From JAWXCH01 sp034440595 (GTDB lineage Bacteria > Planctomycetota > Planctomycetia > Pirellulales > JALHPA01): a DNA stretch of 12,167 bases. The DNA lies in assembly GCA_034440595.1 (NCBI GenBank), contig JAWXCH010000524.1, positions 1-12,167 of the forward strand. Reading direction: 5' to 3'. Both the position numbers and the translations under genes were made by a program. The notes below the pieces were generated by a model. That model saw nothing but the letters and a program-made list of their open reading frames with translations, had not been told where the DNA came from and did no database searches. This document shows, piece after piece, positions 1-7,333 of the stretch; the first letter of the stretch is position 1; each line of letters starts with the position of its first letter.

Positions 1-60
1 AAACTGGACCTACCTGAGTACTACGGCTGGCTGATGTCGTCGGATCCTGCTAGCAAATAA
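1..60 (+). CDS. 3' end of an upstream gene, product unknown (partial)
   Basis: Frame 1 is open from the first base and ends at TAA 58-60. It gives 19 residues, ending LMSSDPASK. The other two plus frames hit stops within the first 35 bases. Only this tail is in the window, so no family can be assigned. The stop lies 16 bases before the GTG of the CHAT gene, which suggests co-transcription. The tail is short enough that an open frame could be chance, so confidence is moderate. Confidence 0.45.
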   Translation, partial: KLDLPEYYGWLMSSDPASK

Positions 61-61
61 T

Positions 62-66
62 GGGAG
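62..66 (+). promoter_or_regulatory. Weak ribosome binding site for the CHAT gene
   Basis: GGGAG lies 10 bases before the GTG at 77. It is purine-rich but a little far from the start. It supports GTG 77, which also places a clean signal peptide at the N-terminus. Confidence 0.4.
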
Positions 67-76
67 CATTCTACGC

Positions 77-3000
77 GTGAGAGGGATCTGCCTGCTAGCT
101 TGCTTTTTGATGACCACGGCGCTGGTGCAGGGAGCAGAGCCTGCGCCGACTGCTGCGGCAACGCCGCTCGACGCCGTTGTTACCTTGATCGAACAATTGC
201 GGTACGATGACGCTCTACAAGCTTTGCAGGTTGTAGCGGAGACAAACGGATCATTAAACGACAAACTCCGCCAGCAGGATCTGAGAGCGGATATCTACCG
301 TCAGCAGGGAAAGTGGGCCGCAGCAGAAGAGGCACAAGCGTCGCTCAATAAGTTGCTGCAGAGCTACACCGAGAGCAAGCCACACGATCTCAATTTTGCC
401 AATGCATTGCGGCAGAGGATACTGATACGCCAGGCTTTGATCCTGTTGCAAGGCCGCAACGCCAGTTATTTCTTGCTGCCGGGCCACCTGCTGGCGGAGG
501 ACGAAATCGCTGTCAATCGCGATCTGGTCACTCGTGCGGCGAGTTCCATTCGCGGCGCGCTGGACATTCCATTAGGAATGCGCACAACCGACCAGTTATG
601 GGAGCTGCAACAACGCCTCTGGTTGGCGGCGCTGCGGCGTCATCTTGACCCCAAGGCAACTGAGACAGCAGAATTTCAGACGATCCTAACCGCTGGCCTG
701 CGGTTGCTTTCCGCCGATGTGGAGAAGCTCCCGATCGCCGAGCTGTGCTATGCGGCCGCACGAACACTGGAGCCAGCGCAATCCGCACCGTTGGCAGACC
801 GGCTGAAGGCGCTTCAAGCAACTGCCAGCGCTGTGGAAAAACTGCCGCTGCTCTTAGTACTAGTCGATACGCTCTTCTGGCAAAAGGATCTGGACACGGC
901 AGGCGAATTGCTAATTGCGGAATGGAACGCCGGTCACGAGGCAAGTCGCTTGTCGCCAGCCGAGATACTAGAACTCGGGCTGCGATTGGTCCAAACCCAT
1001 GCCCGTGAACTGCCAAAAGTACAACCTGCCTGGCGACCGACGATGGTTCAGGCTCTCTCGGCGACATTGCAGGATCAGGCACCAGATTGGTTGGTGCGAA
1101 ATGCGAGGCTTATTCCGGTGCTGGAAAGCCTGGTGCTGGAGTGCGAAGACTCACCCGAGGTGACAACGCTCTGTGCTGCGAACTTGCTGCGGCTGAAAAA
1201 ACTATTGTGGAGTGAAGGCTCGTTACCAGTGGCCGATGCGTATGCCCTCCACGCCGGGCTGCTAGCTCAGCAGTCCAAATACCGTGACAAACGATCTCAG
1301 GCCATTCGCGACTACAACGCCGCACTATCCGTTTGGCAGGCATTGCCGCAGACGGAGCGGCGGCAACTGCACATCGCCGAAGCGCAAAACACTTTGGCGG
1401 GACTCTATCTGGAGAACCGTGAGAGCGGTCAGGTGGCCAGCCTGCTGGACGCCGCTGAGAAAGTGTTTCTTGCACAAACAATTCGCGACCTGCGGCTGGC
1501 ACAACTGGAGAACAATCGCGGATATCTGCTCAATTTGCAGGGAAACACTCAAAGCGCTATTGAGCATTATCAGTCCGCAGAAAAACTCTGCCGGCAGAGT
1601 CTTGCTGACGACCCGCAGAATTCGGCCACCGTGCGACTGCTGGGGGCAATTCTGCTGAATCAGATTCAAGGTCTGAAATCGAGTAACCATCTCGCACAAG
1701 CAGCCAAACGTTGTGAAGAGTGTGCTCAGAACAGCTTGCTGCAAAAAGAGACGCAGGACGTGTGTCGCGTCTGGAGTGCGATGTTTAACTTGGAACTGAT
1801 GAACTCAGGGCCAAAACAAAACGACTCCCTCGCGCAGCGTGCCGAGCAGTATCGCAATCTAATTAAGAGCCTGGCACCGCTAGCGACGCAGGATCAAACC
1901 AGGCAGGCCGCGGAAGCGAACTATACCGCCGCTCTATGCCACTACCATTTGTTTGTTGAAAACAACAAAGACGACGCGGCGATTGACCAATTGCAACACG
2001 CTCTCGAAAAATGCCAAACGACCCATAAGCTGGCTCAACAGCAGCAGATTGAGTTACTGGAGCTGCGATCACTCCAATTGCTTGGGAAGATATACCTGCA
2101 ACTGTCGGTACGCAAGAATGTCGATCCTCGACTGCTTTCCGCCGCCAGCATGAGCGACGCGCAGCTAGCCCGGATCGAAGAGCTGTCTGGTTTTCTGCAG
2201 GCCACTCCGATTGTGCATTACCAGGCACTCGACACCGCGGCGCGTATTCTGCGAAATAATCGGTCTGACCGCGCGGTGCAGGTCCTAGAGCAGGCGCTAG
2301 CCGCCATCGAAAGTCGTCGGAGCTTTGGGATGCTGTCCGCGAAGGAGCGTGCCGAGAATTTCGCTCGCTTTGCGGGCGGGTTCGATCAACTGGTCGATTG
2401 GTACTGCGAAGATGCCGCCACGCACGGCGCGACTGCACTCGAACAGGCAATTTTCTGCTCCGACCGGAAACGGAGTCGCACCTTTTTGGATCAGCTCTGT
2501 CCGCTCCGTAGTCCGAAAGACGCGCGCATGGCAGGGGAGCACGCCAACCTGCAGCAGACTAGTGAGCGGCTGCTTGCCGACGACAGCTTGAACCACACTG
2601 AATATTCCGCGCAACTCCAGTCCGAATTTCAAGATCTGGAACGGGTTGTGTCGGACATGTTGCACGAGACGGATAACGTGTCACTACCGGGCAGCATGAC
2701 CAAATTGACAAAGACGACCCGTCCGACGCAGATCTGCTATTACCACCTTGGCCGGAAGCATTCCTACCTGTTTCATATTGTCGCCGTTCCGAATAAGCCG
2801 CTGGCGATCACTGTCACGCCACTGCAAATTACCGCAGAACAGGCTGCGCGAATCCGCCTGAATCTGTTAGGCCAAACAACAACCAACAAAGAAGAGCGCG
2901 CTGTTTCTGGGGCACCTAAACGGTCGAAGTTCCCGTTGGACTTAACCGAAACCGTCGCCTGCGGGCTGTCCAACGCTCTGCTTGAACAGATGCAGCATCC

Positions 3001-3979
3001 TGCGTCGAATTCTCCTCGTTTGGATTATGAGCAACGGCTAGCGATTGCCGAGGTACTTTTGCCCCCTGCGGTGCGAGACGCCATTCGCCAGCAGCCAGCA
3101 TCCTTACTGCTCTGGGTTCCGGATGGACCGTTGCATCGCGTACCTCTTGATGCACTGACCTTTGGTCGGAATAAAAAGGGGGAAGAGCAGTATCTGTTGG
3201 ACGACTTGAAATTTCCGCCCTCTCAGTACACGCCCTCCCTGGCAATTTTTCAGCAATTAGCCAGTGCCCCTCGAACGGCGTTTCCCGATACGGTATTGTC
3301 GCTGAGCAACCCAGACTACAAACGCGGTAAGATGCTCGACGGGGCCAATAAGCCGCTCACCGAGTTGCCGCAAACCGCACGCGAGCAGCAGTCGCTTCAG
3401 GCCCTCTTCGCTCAACATCCCGACAAGGCCAAGAATTTCTTCTCCCGCGGTACCGCTTCAGAAGAGAATTTCCGCACCTATGCACCAAATGCAAAACTGA
3501 TTCATCTGGCCGCGCATGCCTTTGCCAGCGAACGGTACGATCAACTCGCAGGCTGCGTCTATCTAGCCCCACCGCTGGCAGGTTCCACCAGTCCCAACCA
3601 AGATGGCCAGTTGACACTGAATGAGCTTCGCGAAATATCATTCGCCGAATGCGAACTGGCAATCCTCGCCGCTTGTCAAACCAATGTGGGACTGCAATTG
3701 CCGCTCGAGGCCGGATCGACCATTGCACGCACCTTTTTGGAAAAAGGGGCCAGACGGGTGCTGTGCAGCCAGTGGGAGTTGCCCGACCTGGCCACCGCCG
3801 ATCTACTCTGCGAGTTCATACCTCGGCTGGCAGGGCCGGTCGATGACAGCAAAGATCCCGCCCAACGCGACTCTCCACCGTTCTATGCCGCGGAACTCTT
3901 ACGGGCCAAGCGAGCAATTCGGGCGAAGTTTCCCGACCCGCACCAATGGGCTCCGCTGGTCTTGATTGGTTGCGACTAA
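77..3979 (+). CDS. Secreted TPR-repeat CHAT-domain protein (putative caspase/separase-like cysteine protease)
   Basis: A 1300-residue protein starting at GTG. Residues 1-20 form a Sec signal peptide (R2, hydrophobic stretch ICLLACFLMTTALV, cleavage near VQGA|EP). Residues of about 30-780 are alpha-helical and TPR-like; the clearest repeats lie near 40-97, 410-450, 475-510, 615-680 and 715-750. The CHAT domain covers about 881-1300. It shows VPDGPLHRVPLDAL near 1014-1027, the histidine motif HLAAHAF (H1143 and H1147) and the cysteine motif LAACQT (C1200). It closes with the family-typical SQWELPD and a tail around WAPLVLIG. CHAT is a clan CD peptidase-like fold; H1147 and C1200 match its catalytic dyad, so activity is plausible. 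The TPR part probably binds the substrate or a partner. The signal peptide implies action outside the cytoplasm. The partial gene at 1-60 may share its transcript. The CHAT-TPR assignment is confident; the protease target is unknown. Confidence 0.9.
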   Translation: MRGICLLACFLMTTALVQGAEPAPTAAATPLDAVVTLIEQLRYDDALQALQVVAETNGSLNDKLRQQDLRADIYRQQGKWAAAEEAQASLNKLLQSYTESKPHDLNFANALRQRILIRQALILLQGRNASYFLLPGHLLAEDEIAVNRDLVTRAASSIRGALDIPLGMRTTDQLWELQQRLWLAALRRHLDPKATETAEFQTILTAGLRLLSADVEKLPIAELCYAAARTLEPAQSAPLADRLKALQATASAVEKLPLLLVLVDTLFWQKDLDTAGELLIAEWNAGHEASRLSPAEILELGLRLVQTHARELPKVQPAWRPTMVQALSATLQDQAPDWLVRNARLIPVLESLVLECEDSPEVTTLCAANLLRLKKLLWSEGSLPVADAYALHAGLLAQQSKYRDKRSQAIRDYNAALSVWQALPQTERRQLHIAEAQNTLAGLYLENRESGQVASLLDAAEKVFLAQTIRDLRLAQLENNRGYLLNLQGNTQSAIEHYQSAEKLCRQSLADDPQNSATVRLLGAILLNQIQGLKSSNHLAQAAKRCEECAQNSLLQKETQDVCRVWSAMFNLELMNSGPKQNDSLAQRAEQYRNLIKSLAPLATQDQTRQAAEANYTAALCHYHLFVENNKDDAAIDQLQHALEKCQTTHKLAQQQQIELLELRSLQLLGKIYLQLSVRKNVDPRLLSAASMSDAQLARIEELSGFLQATPIVHYQALDTAARILRNNRSDRAVQVLEQALAAIESRRSFGMLSAKERAENFARFAGGFDQLVDWYCEDAATHGATALEQAIFCSDRKRSRTFLDQLCPLRSPKDARMAGEHANLQQTSERLLADDSLNHTEYSAQLQSEFQDLERVVSDMLHETDNVSLPGSMTKLTKTTRPTQICYYHLGRKHSYLFHIVAVPNKPLAITVTPLQITAEQAARIRLNLLGQTTTNKEERAVSGAPKRSKFPLDLTETVACGLSNALLEQMQHPASNSPRLDYEQRLAIAEVLLPPAVRDAIRQQPASLLLWVPDGPLHRVPLDALTFGRNKKGEEQYLLDDLKFPPSQYTPSLAIFQQLASAPRTAFPDTVLSLSNPDYKRGKMLDGANKPLTELPQTAREQQSLQALFAQHPDKAKNFFSRGTASEENFRTYAPNAKLIHLAAHAFASERYDQLAGCVYLAPPLAGSTSPNQDGQLTLNELREISFAECELAILAACQTNVGLQLPLEAGSTIARTFLEKGARRVLCSQWELPDLATADLLCEFIPRLAGPVDDSKDPAQRDSPPFYAAELLRAKRAIRAKFPDPHQWAPLVLIGCD

Positions 3980-4021
3980 CTGGCTAATTGCCGTATCAAC
4001 AAGCGATGCGTCACTGCACCG

Positions 4022-4240
4022 TTAACTCAATCGTTCATTCAGATCCGCAATTTCTCGATGGGTGCATAGCTCGGAGTGCGCGCGATCCAGCAGAACTTGT
4101 TGGTTGATTCGACCGACTTTGGCGCCAACTGGATCGCGATCTATCACGATATCATCAATCGGTTTTGTAGTCGTTAGCAAAGAGACCAATTCGCATCGCT
4201 CCACCACATCAAATAATCGCTGATTTTGCGCATTCAGCAT
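4022..4240 (-). CDS. Doubtful small ORF, 72 residues, no recognised family
   Basis: This ATG-started ORF is the only sizeable one in the interval between the CHAT and PEP-CTERM genes. Its composition is protein-like: mixed charged and hydrophobic residues, few cysteines, a predicted helical C-terminus with RINQQVLLDRAHSELC, and ordinary codons such as GAT, CGA and GAA. Against it, no Shine-Dalgarno sequence precedes the ATG, a stop lies only 18 bases upstream in frame, and no motif is recognisable. It could be a small real gene, a remnant of a decayed gene, or chance. Confidence 0.25.
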   Translation of the reverse strand: MLNAQNQRLFDVVERCELVSLLTTTKPIDDIVIDRDPVGAKVGRINQQVLLDRAHSELCTHREIADLNERLS

Positions 4241-4279
4241 AGCTTTTGAGAAAACTTGTCATTTACCACAGCTTTTAAA

Positions 4280-4307
4280 TTGCATTCGTGTGCATCACCA
4301 GTATATT
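4280..4307 (+). promoter_or_regulatory. Candidate sigma-70 promoter for the PEP-CTERM gene
   Basis: TTGCAT (4280-4285) and TATATT (4302-4307) are separated by 16 bases. The -10 box matches the consensus at five of six positions and the -35 box at only about three. It would give a leader of roughly 145 bases containing the palindrome at 4380-4393. This is a motif match only; sites of this quality occur by chance in AT-rich spacers. Confidence 0.28.
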
Positions 4308-4374
4308 GATGCCGGCACCTGAACCGCGGGCATTCAGGAATTGCCTCTTTCATCTGTTCGCTGCATTGAAATCG

Positions 4375-4403
4375 TTGCCTGACTAGATAGTCAAGAGCGG
4401 CAA
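4375..4403. promoter_or_regulatory. Palindrome / hairpin, candidate operator or leader structure
   Basis: TGACTA-GA-TAGTCA (4380-4393) is a perfect inverted repeat with 6-base arms and a 2-base centre. It is flanked by TTGCC (4375-4379) and GGCAA (4399-4403), which are also complementary, with five unpaired bases on the right side. The centre suits a dimeric regulator; the outer arms allow a bulged hairpin in RNA. It lies about 57-85 bases before the start of the PEP-CTERM gene. Function is inferred from symmetry and position only. Confidence 0.35.
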
Positions 4404-4446
4404 TTTGTGACGCGGCTGAACAGACATTTCTTTGTATTTACTTACT

Positions 4447-4450
4447 GGAG
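4447..4450 (+). promoter_or_regulatory. Ribosome binding site of the PEP-CTERM gene
   Basis: GGAG lies nine bases before ATG 4460. It supports that ATG as the start, as does the signal peptide that follows directly. Confidence 0.6.
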
Positions 4451-4459
4451 ACCTCGGTC

Positions 4460-5242
4460 ATGAGTTCGATTTTTGGCGTGTCAAGAAGACTTTGTTGCGT
4501 GGCGTTGTTAGCATGCTTCGTGTCGGCAACTCCGGCGTTTGGTGACTTGATCAACGGTTCTGTCGATGTGACAGGTTCGCGAGCCACTCCCCAGTACACT
4601 GTTGGCGACGATACCTACGGTGCCTTTGGTTGGAATTTTAGTTATACCCGGAGCTTTGACGGCACCAAGTTGACCAAGCACCTTGAAATTGATTTTCAGT
4701 TCGATGCCGCTCTGAATTACGATGCCGCACAAAAGGCCGCGTTTAAAGCCGCTGCTGAGGCCAATATTGAGAACCAATGGAACAACAAGGCCAGCATCAA
4801 GGATGAAACGACTGGTATTTCTTATCCAATCACCGTCGACGTAACCACAGCAGGGCCATTCAATCAGACCGTCCAGGTCCATTTGTCGACAGGGAATGAT
4901 CCAACAGATATGACGAACTGGTATAGTGCGGATACGCCGGCCGTCCAGGCGCATGAATTCGGCCATATGCTTGGCTTGTTCGATGAATACTTGGGCGGCG
5001 CTGTGAACCAGTATCCCGACCCGTTGCTCAGCAACGACGGGCTAATGGGACTGGGTGCTCTGAATGCTAACCCCGTCATGTACCCACGCTACTATCAGCA
5101 GTATCTCGATTACATGTACGAACTGAATCCAACCGAAGACTTTACCATGACCATCGTGCCAGAACCTGCGACTTGGCTGCTGGTTGTCGTGGGCTTGCTT
5201 GGCATGGTGGCTGTGACGTACCGTAGGCGTGTTGCGGCGTAG
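4460..5242 (+). CDS. PEP-CTERM protein with a metzincin-like zinc metalloprotease motif
   Basis: A 260-residue protein. Residues 1 to about 28 are a Sec signal peptide (arginines 9-10, hydrophobic CCVALLACFVSA, likely cleavage after AFG). The C-terminus is a textbook PEP-CTERM sorting tail: VPEPA at 233-237, a hydrophobic segment, then RRR near the end. Such tails direct proteins to an exosortase, which removes the tail during export to the surface or matrix. The middle carries HEFGHMLGLFD: H165, E166, H169, G172 and D175 fit HExxHxxGxxD, the extended zinc-binding motif of metzincins with Asp as third ligand. A possible Met-turn is NPVMYP (M207). Residues 30-160 look beta-rich and match no domain I know. 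It is probably a secreted zinc protease, though activity is inferred from the motif. Its stop is followed 34 bases later by a strong terminator, so it looks monocistronic. Confidence 0.85.
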   Translation: MSSIFGVSRRLCCVALLACFVSATPAFGDLINGSVDVTGSRATPQYTVGDDTYGAFGWNFSYTRSFDGTKLTKHLEIDFQFDAALNYDAAQKAAFKAAAEANIENQWNNKASIKDETTGISYPITVDVTTAGPFNQTVQVHLSTGNDPTDMTNWYSADTPAVQAHEFGHMLGLFDEYLGGAVNQYPDPLLSNDGLMGLGALNANPVMYPRYYQQYLDYMYELNPTEDFTMTIVPEPATWLLVVVGLLGMVAVTYRRRVAA

Positions 5243-5276
5243 TTTGTTGTGCATGTGATTGCAATCTTCTTCATGT

Positions 5277-5310
5277 GGGGGACGGCTGCTTTAGGCACCG
5301 CCCCCTTTTT
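5277..5310 (+). terminator. Strong rho-independent terminator after the PEP-CTERM gene
   Basis: The 5' arm is GGGGG, A bulge, CGG, C bulge, TGC (5277-5289). The loop is TTTAG (5290-5294). The 3' arm is GCA CC G CCCCC (5295-5305), followed directly by TTTTT (5306-5310). All 11 base pairs are Watson-Crick, with only two single-base bulges on the left arm. It sits 34 bases after the stop of the PEP-CTERM gene and 25 bases before the likely ATG of the next gene. Confidence 0.85.
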
Positions 5311-5335
5311 CTGTCTATCGTTGCGAACGCGCCCG

Positions 5336-5836
5336 ATGAACTCGATACTTGTATTCTGCGCGGTCGCGGTGTTCGCCTTGGCGGTCAATGCCGCTGAGAA
5401 GGGCGACGCAACTGCCGGTGCCAACAAGATGCCCGAACAACTGCAAGCGTTTCTCGACGGAAAGCTGCCACCGGAGAAACTCACCATTACGTATCGCGAG
5501 GTGCGTGGGTTGCGAGGCGAGTTGAAAATAATTGTGCATGGCAATGGAAAGGTTGAGCAACAACTCGTCCGGCGGAAAGCTCCCGAACCTCAAAACCTAA
5601 ACGCAGACGCGGTTCGGGAACTGGTGAAGTTGATCGTCGAACAAGAAGCGTGGAAGCAAAAGACTCCCCCAGCCCCCTCAATACCCGATGAAGGACGTGT
5701 CTCCTTGCAGATTGTCGCTGGTAAAACGGAAAGCACCATCTGGGAGCGGGTGAGAGAAATGGGGGCCAATGATCGGCTACAACGAATCAGCACTCTTATT
5801 GAAAAACATGTCTGGCGACCGAAAGCCGCAAAATGA
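5336..5836 (+). CDS. Small exported protein of unknown function
   Basis: A 166-residue protein when started at ATG 5336. The start gives a signal peptide (hydrophobic ILVFCAVAVFALAV, cleavage near VNA|AEK). The frame is also open from GTG 5249, but that longer form would run through the terminator hairpin and put 29 residues before the signal peptide, so I reject it. TTG 5321 is a reasonable alternative: it adds MRTRP, supplying the positive charge the ATG form lacks. No clear Shine-Dalgarno sequence precedes either. The mature part (about residues 20-166) reads like one compact alpha/beta domain: strands around LTITYREVRG and ELKIIVHGNGKVEQQLV, a helix around ADAVRELVKLIVEQEAW, a strand around VSLQIVAG, and a terminal helix LQRISTLIEKHVW. 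I recognise no family and see no catalytic motif. It faces the P450 gene tail to tail. Confidence 0.75.
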   Translation: MNSILVFCAVAVFALAVNAAEKGDATAGANKMPEQLQAFLDGKLPPEKLTITYREVRGLRGELKIIVHGNGKVEQQLVRRKAPEPQNLNADAVRELVKLIVEQEAWKQKTPPAPSIPDEGRVSLQIVAGKTESTIWERVREMGANDRLQRISTLIEKHVWRPKAAK

Positions 5837-5916
5837 CTTACACGAACAACAATGACCGTGGGTCCACACTTTACTAATCCCATCCAGCATGCTCGCAGCA
5901 CTATCGCAGCGTGACA
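5837..5916. other. Convergent intergenic junction with short direct repeats
   Basis: Eighty bases separate two convergent genes. TATCGCAGCG occurs at 5902-5911 and again at 5918-5927, the second copy overlapping the stop and last codons of the P450 gene. A shorter TCGCAGC lies at 5893-5899. The only inverted repeat is a GTGG/CCAC pair near 5858-5867 without a T run, too weak to call a terminator. No bidirectional terminator is visible. Confidence 0.4.
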
Positions 5917-7278
5917 TTATCGCAGCGAAACGCGAACGCGTAGTCCGTGCTTCGGCCGCATCGTCAACAATGCCGATACCTGATGGCGATGGCTGCCGTC
6001 CACTTGCACGCGAAAACGCCTGGCCAGTGTAGCCAGCAGAACGATCAGTTCCAGCATTGCAAAGTGGATCCCCACGCACACACGCGGGCCACCACCAAAC
6101 GGGATGTAGGCATGCGTCGACCGTAGGTTTTCTTCCCTGCCGGGCTCAAACCGCTGTGGGTCAAACATGTCCGGATTCTTCCAAAAACCAGGGTGTCGAT
6201 GCAATGCATAACGGCTGAATGCCACCATGGTTCCCGGAGACAGCATCACACCACCCAGTTCGACTTCACGTGTAACGTTGCGATTCTCAAACCAGATAGG
6301 TGGGTGCAGGCGCAGCGTTTCTTCAATCACCATCCGCGTGTAAACAAGCTTTGGAATGTCGTCGAGACTGATCGCTCGATCTCCCAGGACCGAATCGAGT
6401 TCCGCATGCAGTCGCGATTCGACGGCCGGGTTCCGATCTAGCTCAGACCAGATCCAGGTTAAAGCGACGGAGGTTGACTCATGTCCCCCGATTATCATCC
6501 CCAGCACTTCGTCGCGAATCTCTTCATCCGTCAGACGCGGCAGGCCATCCTTTTCGCCTGAGTGACAGAGCAATGATAGCAAGCCCGTGTTTGAAGAGCT
6601 GCGTTGCTCGTCGATCATTTGTTGAATGAAGCGATGAAAATCTCGTAGCGTCGACCACAGTCTATAATTGACCCGCGACGGAAACCATTTGCCACGAATG
6701 ATCGGCAGCGGTGGTTTGGAGCTGAAATGATCTATTGCCAGTGTCCAATCGCGAATTGCGTCGCGCGATTGGTCAAAACTGTCTTGGAATAGCGCACGTC
6801 CAATAATTTCCAGCGTGAGCCGATCCATATCCGGTGCAAGATCAAATACCGCTGATTCACGAGCTGCATTCTCCCACTGCTGGATCACCTTGTTCGCAGA
6901 ATCGACCATGAGATCGAAGTAAGTCCGAATCTGCGTGGGGCCCATGAGTTGTTGCACTACCGTACGACGTCGCTTCCATTGGCTCCCTTCGGCAACGACC
7001 AGGCTCTGGCCAAACGCGCGGCGAAATCGATCGTACAGAGGGCTGTTCTTATCAAAAGTGTCGTTGGTCGATTGGACGACCTGCTTGATTAACGCCGGGT
7101 GGTTGATGAAGTAAAAGTTCACCGGGCCACGGTATTGAACAAAATCGCCATACTGCTGAATCAGCGTCTCAAAAAACCGCTCCCGACTTCCGGCCAGCAT
7201 CCACATTCGATAAGCCCACGGGGGCCTGCCAAGGTTGCCAGAAAAAGTTTGCGAGGCGATAAGGTCAGGTGCTGGCAT
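5917..7278 (-). CDS. Cytochrome P450 monooxygenase
   Basis: A 453-residue protein of normal P450 length with every core signature in order. The C-helix WxxxR is W101/R105. The I-helix is GGHEST at 264-269; the acid-alcohol pair is E267-S268, Ser replacing the usual Thr. ExxR is E320/R323. A PERF-like segment reads QRFEP. The haem loop FGGGPRVCVG runs from F394, with C401 as the thiolate ligand. The N-terminus has no signal peptide or membrane anchor and runs straight into the usual first strands, so the enzyme is probably soluble and cytoplasmic. No good Shine-Dalgarno sequence precedes ATG 7278, but the length fits. It is the last gene of the four-gene minus-strand run, 55 bases after the oxidoreductase. 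No ferredoxin or reductase gene is present, so electrons must come from elsewhere. The overall pattern resembles the CYP102/CYP4-like group more than small actinobacterial P450s; the substrate is unknown. Confidence 0.95.
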   Translation of the reverse strand: MPAPDLIASQTFSGNLGRPPWAYRMWMLAGSRERFFETLIQQYGDFVQYRGPVNFYFINHPALIKQVVQSTNDTFDKNSPLYDRFRRAFGQSLVVAEGSQWKRRRTVVQQLMGPTQIRTYFDLMVDSANKVIQQWENAARESAVFDLAPDMDRLTLEIIGRALFQDSFDQSRDAIRDWTLAIDHFSSKPPLPIIRGKWFPSRVNYRLWSTLRDFHRFIQQMIDEQRSSSNTGLLSLLCHSGEKDGLPRLTDEEIRDEVLGMIIGGHESTSVALTWIWSELDRNPAVESRLHAELDSVLGDRAISLDDIPKLVYTRMVIEETLRLHPPIWFENRNVTREVELGGVMLSPGTMVAFSRYALHRHPGFWKNPDMFDPQRFEPGREENLRSTHAYIPFGGGPRVCVGIHFAMLELIVLLATLARRFRVQVDGSHRHQVSALLTMRPKHGLRVRVSLR

Positions 7279-7333
7279 TCTTGGTATCTAGCTGCTGGAG
7301 GCTATCTGGTCCAAACGTGGCCTGGCGAAGCTC

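Larger units (their letters stand above)
4241..4459. other. Intergenic region upstream of the PEP-CTERM gene
   Basis: No ORF of note lies here. The region is more AT-rich than the flanking genes. It holds a weak sigma-70-like promoter candidate (4280-4307), a perfect short palindrome within a larger imperfect hairpin (4375-4403), and the ribosome binding site at 4447-4450. It is most simply the promoter and leader of the gene at 4460. Confidence 0.5.

Noticed and set aside
77..109. Lipoprotein signal (LLAC) near the CHAT protein N-terminus
   Set aside because: The cysteine would be residue 9, with too little sequence before it, and the hydrophobic stretch continues after it. An ordinary Sec signal peptide fits better.
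528..1082. Minus-strand ORF of 184 codons inside the CHAT gene
   Set aside because: It lies wholly antisense to a convincing gene, is rich in Arg, Pro and Ala as expected of a shadow frame, and has no domain. The same holds for the antisense frames at 1325-1744 and 1863-2450.
5249..5335. Longer start (GTG 5249) for the small exported protein
   Set aside because: It would translate through the terminator hairpin and place 29 residues ahead of a good signal peptide.
5858..5867. Possible terminator between the convergent genes
   Set aside because: Only a 4-base GTGG/CCAC stem with a 2-base loop and no T run.
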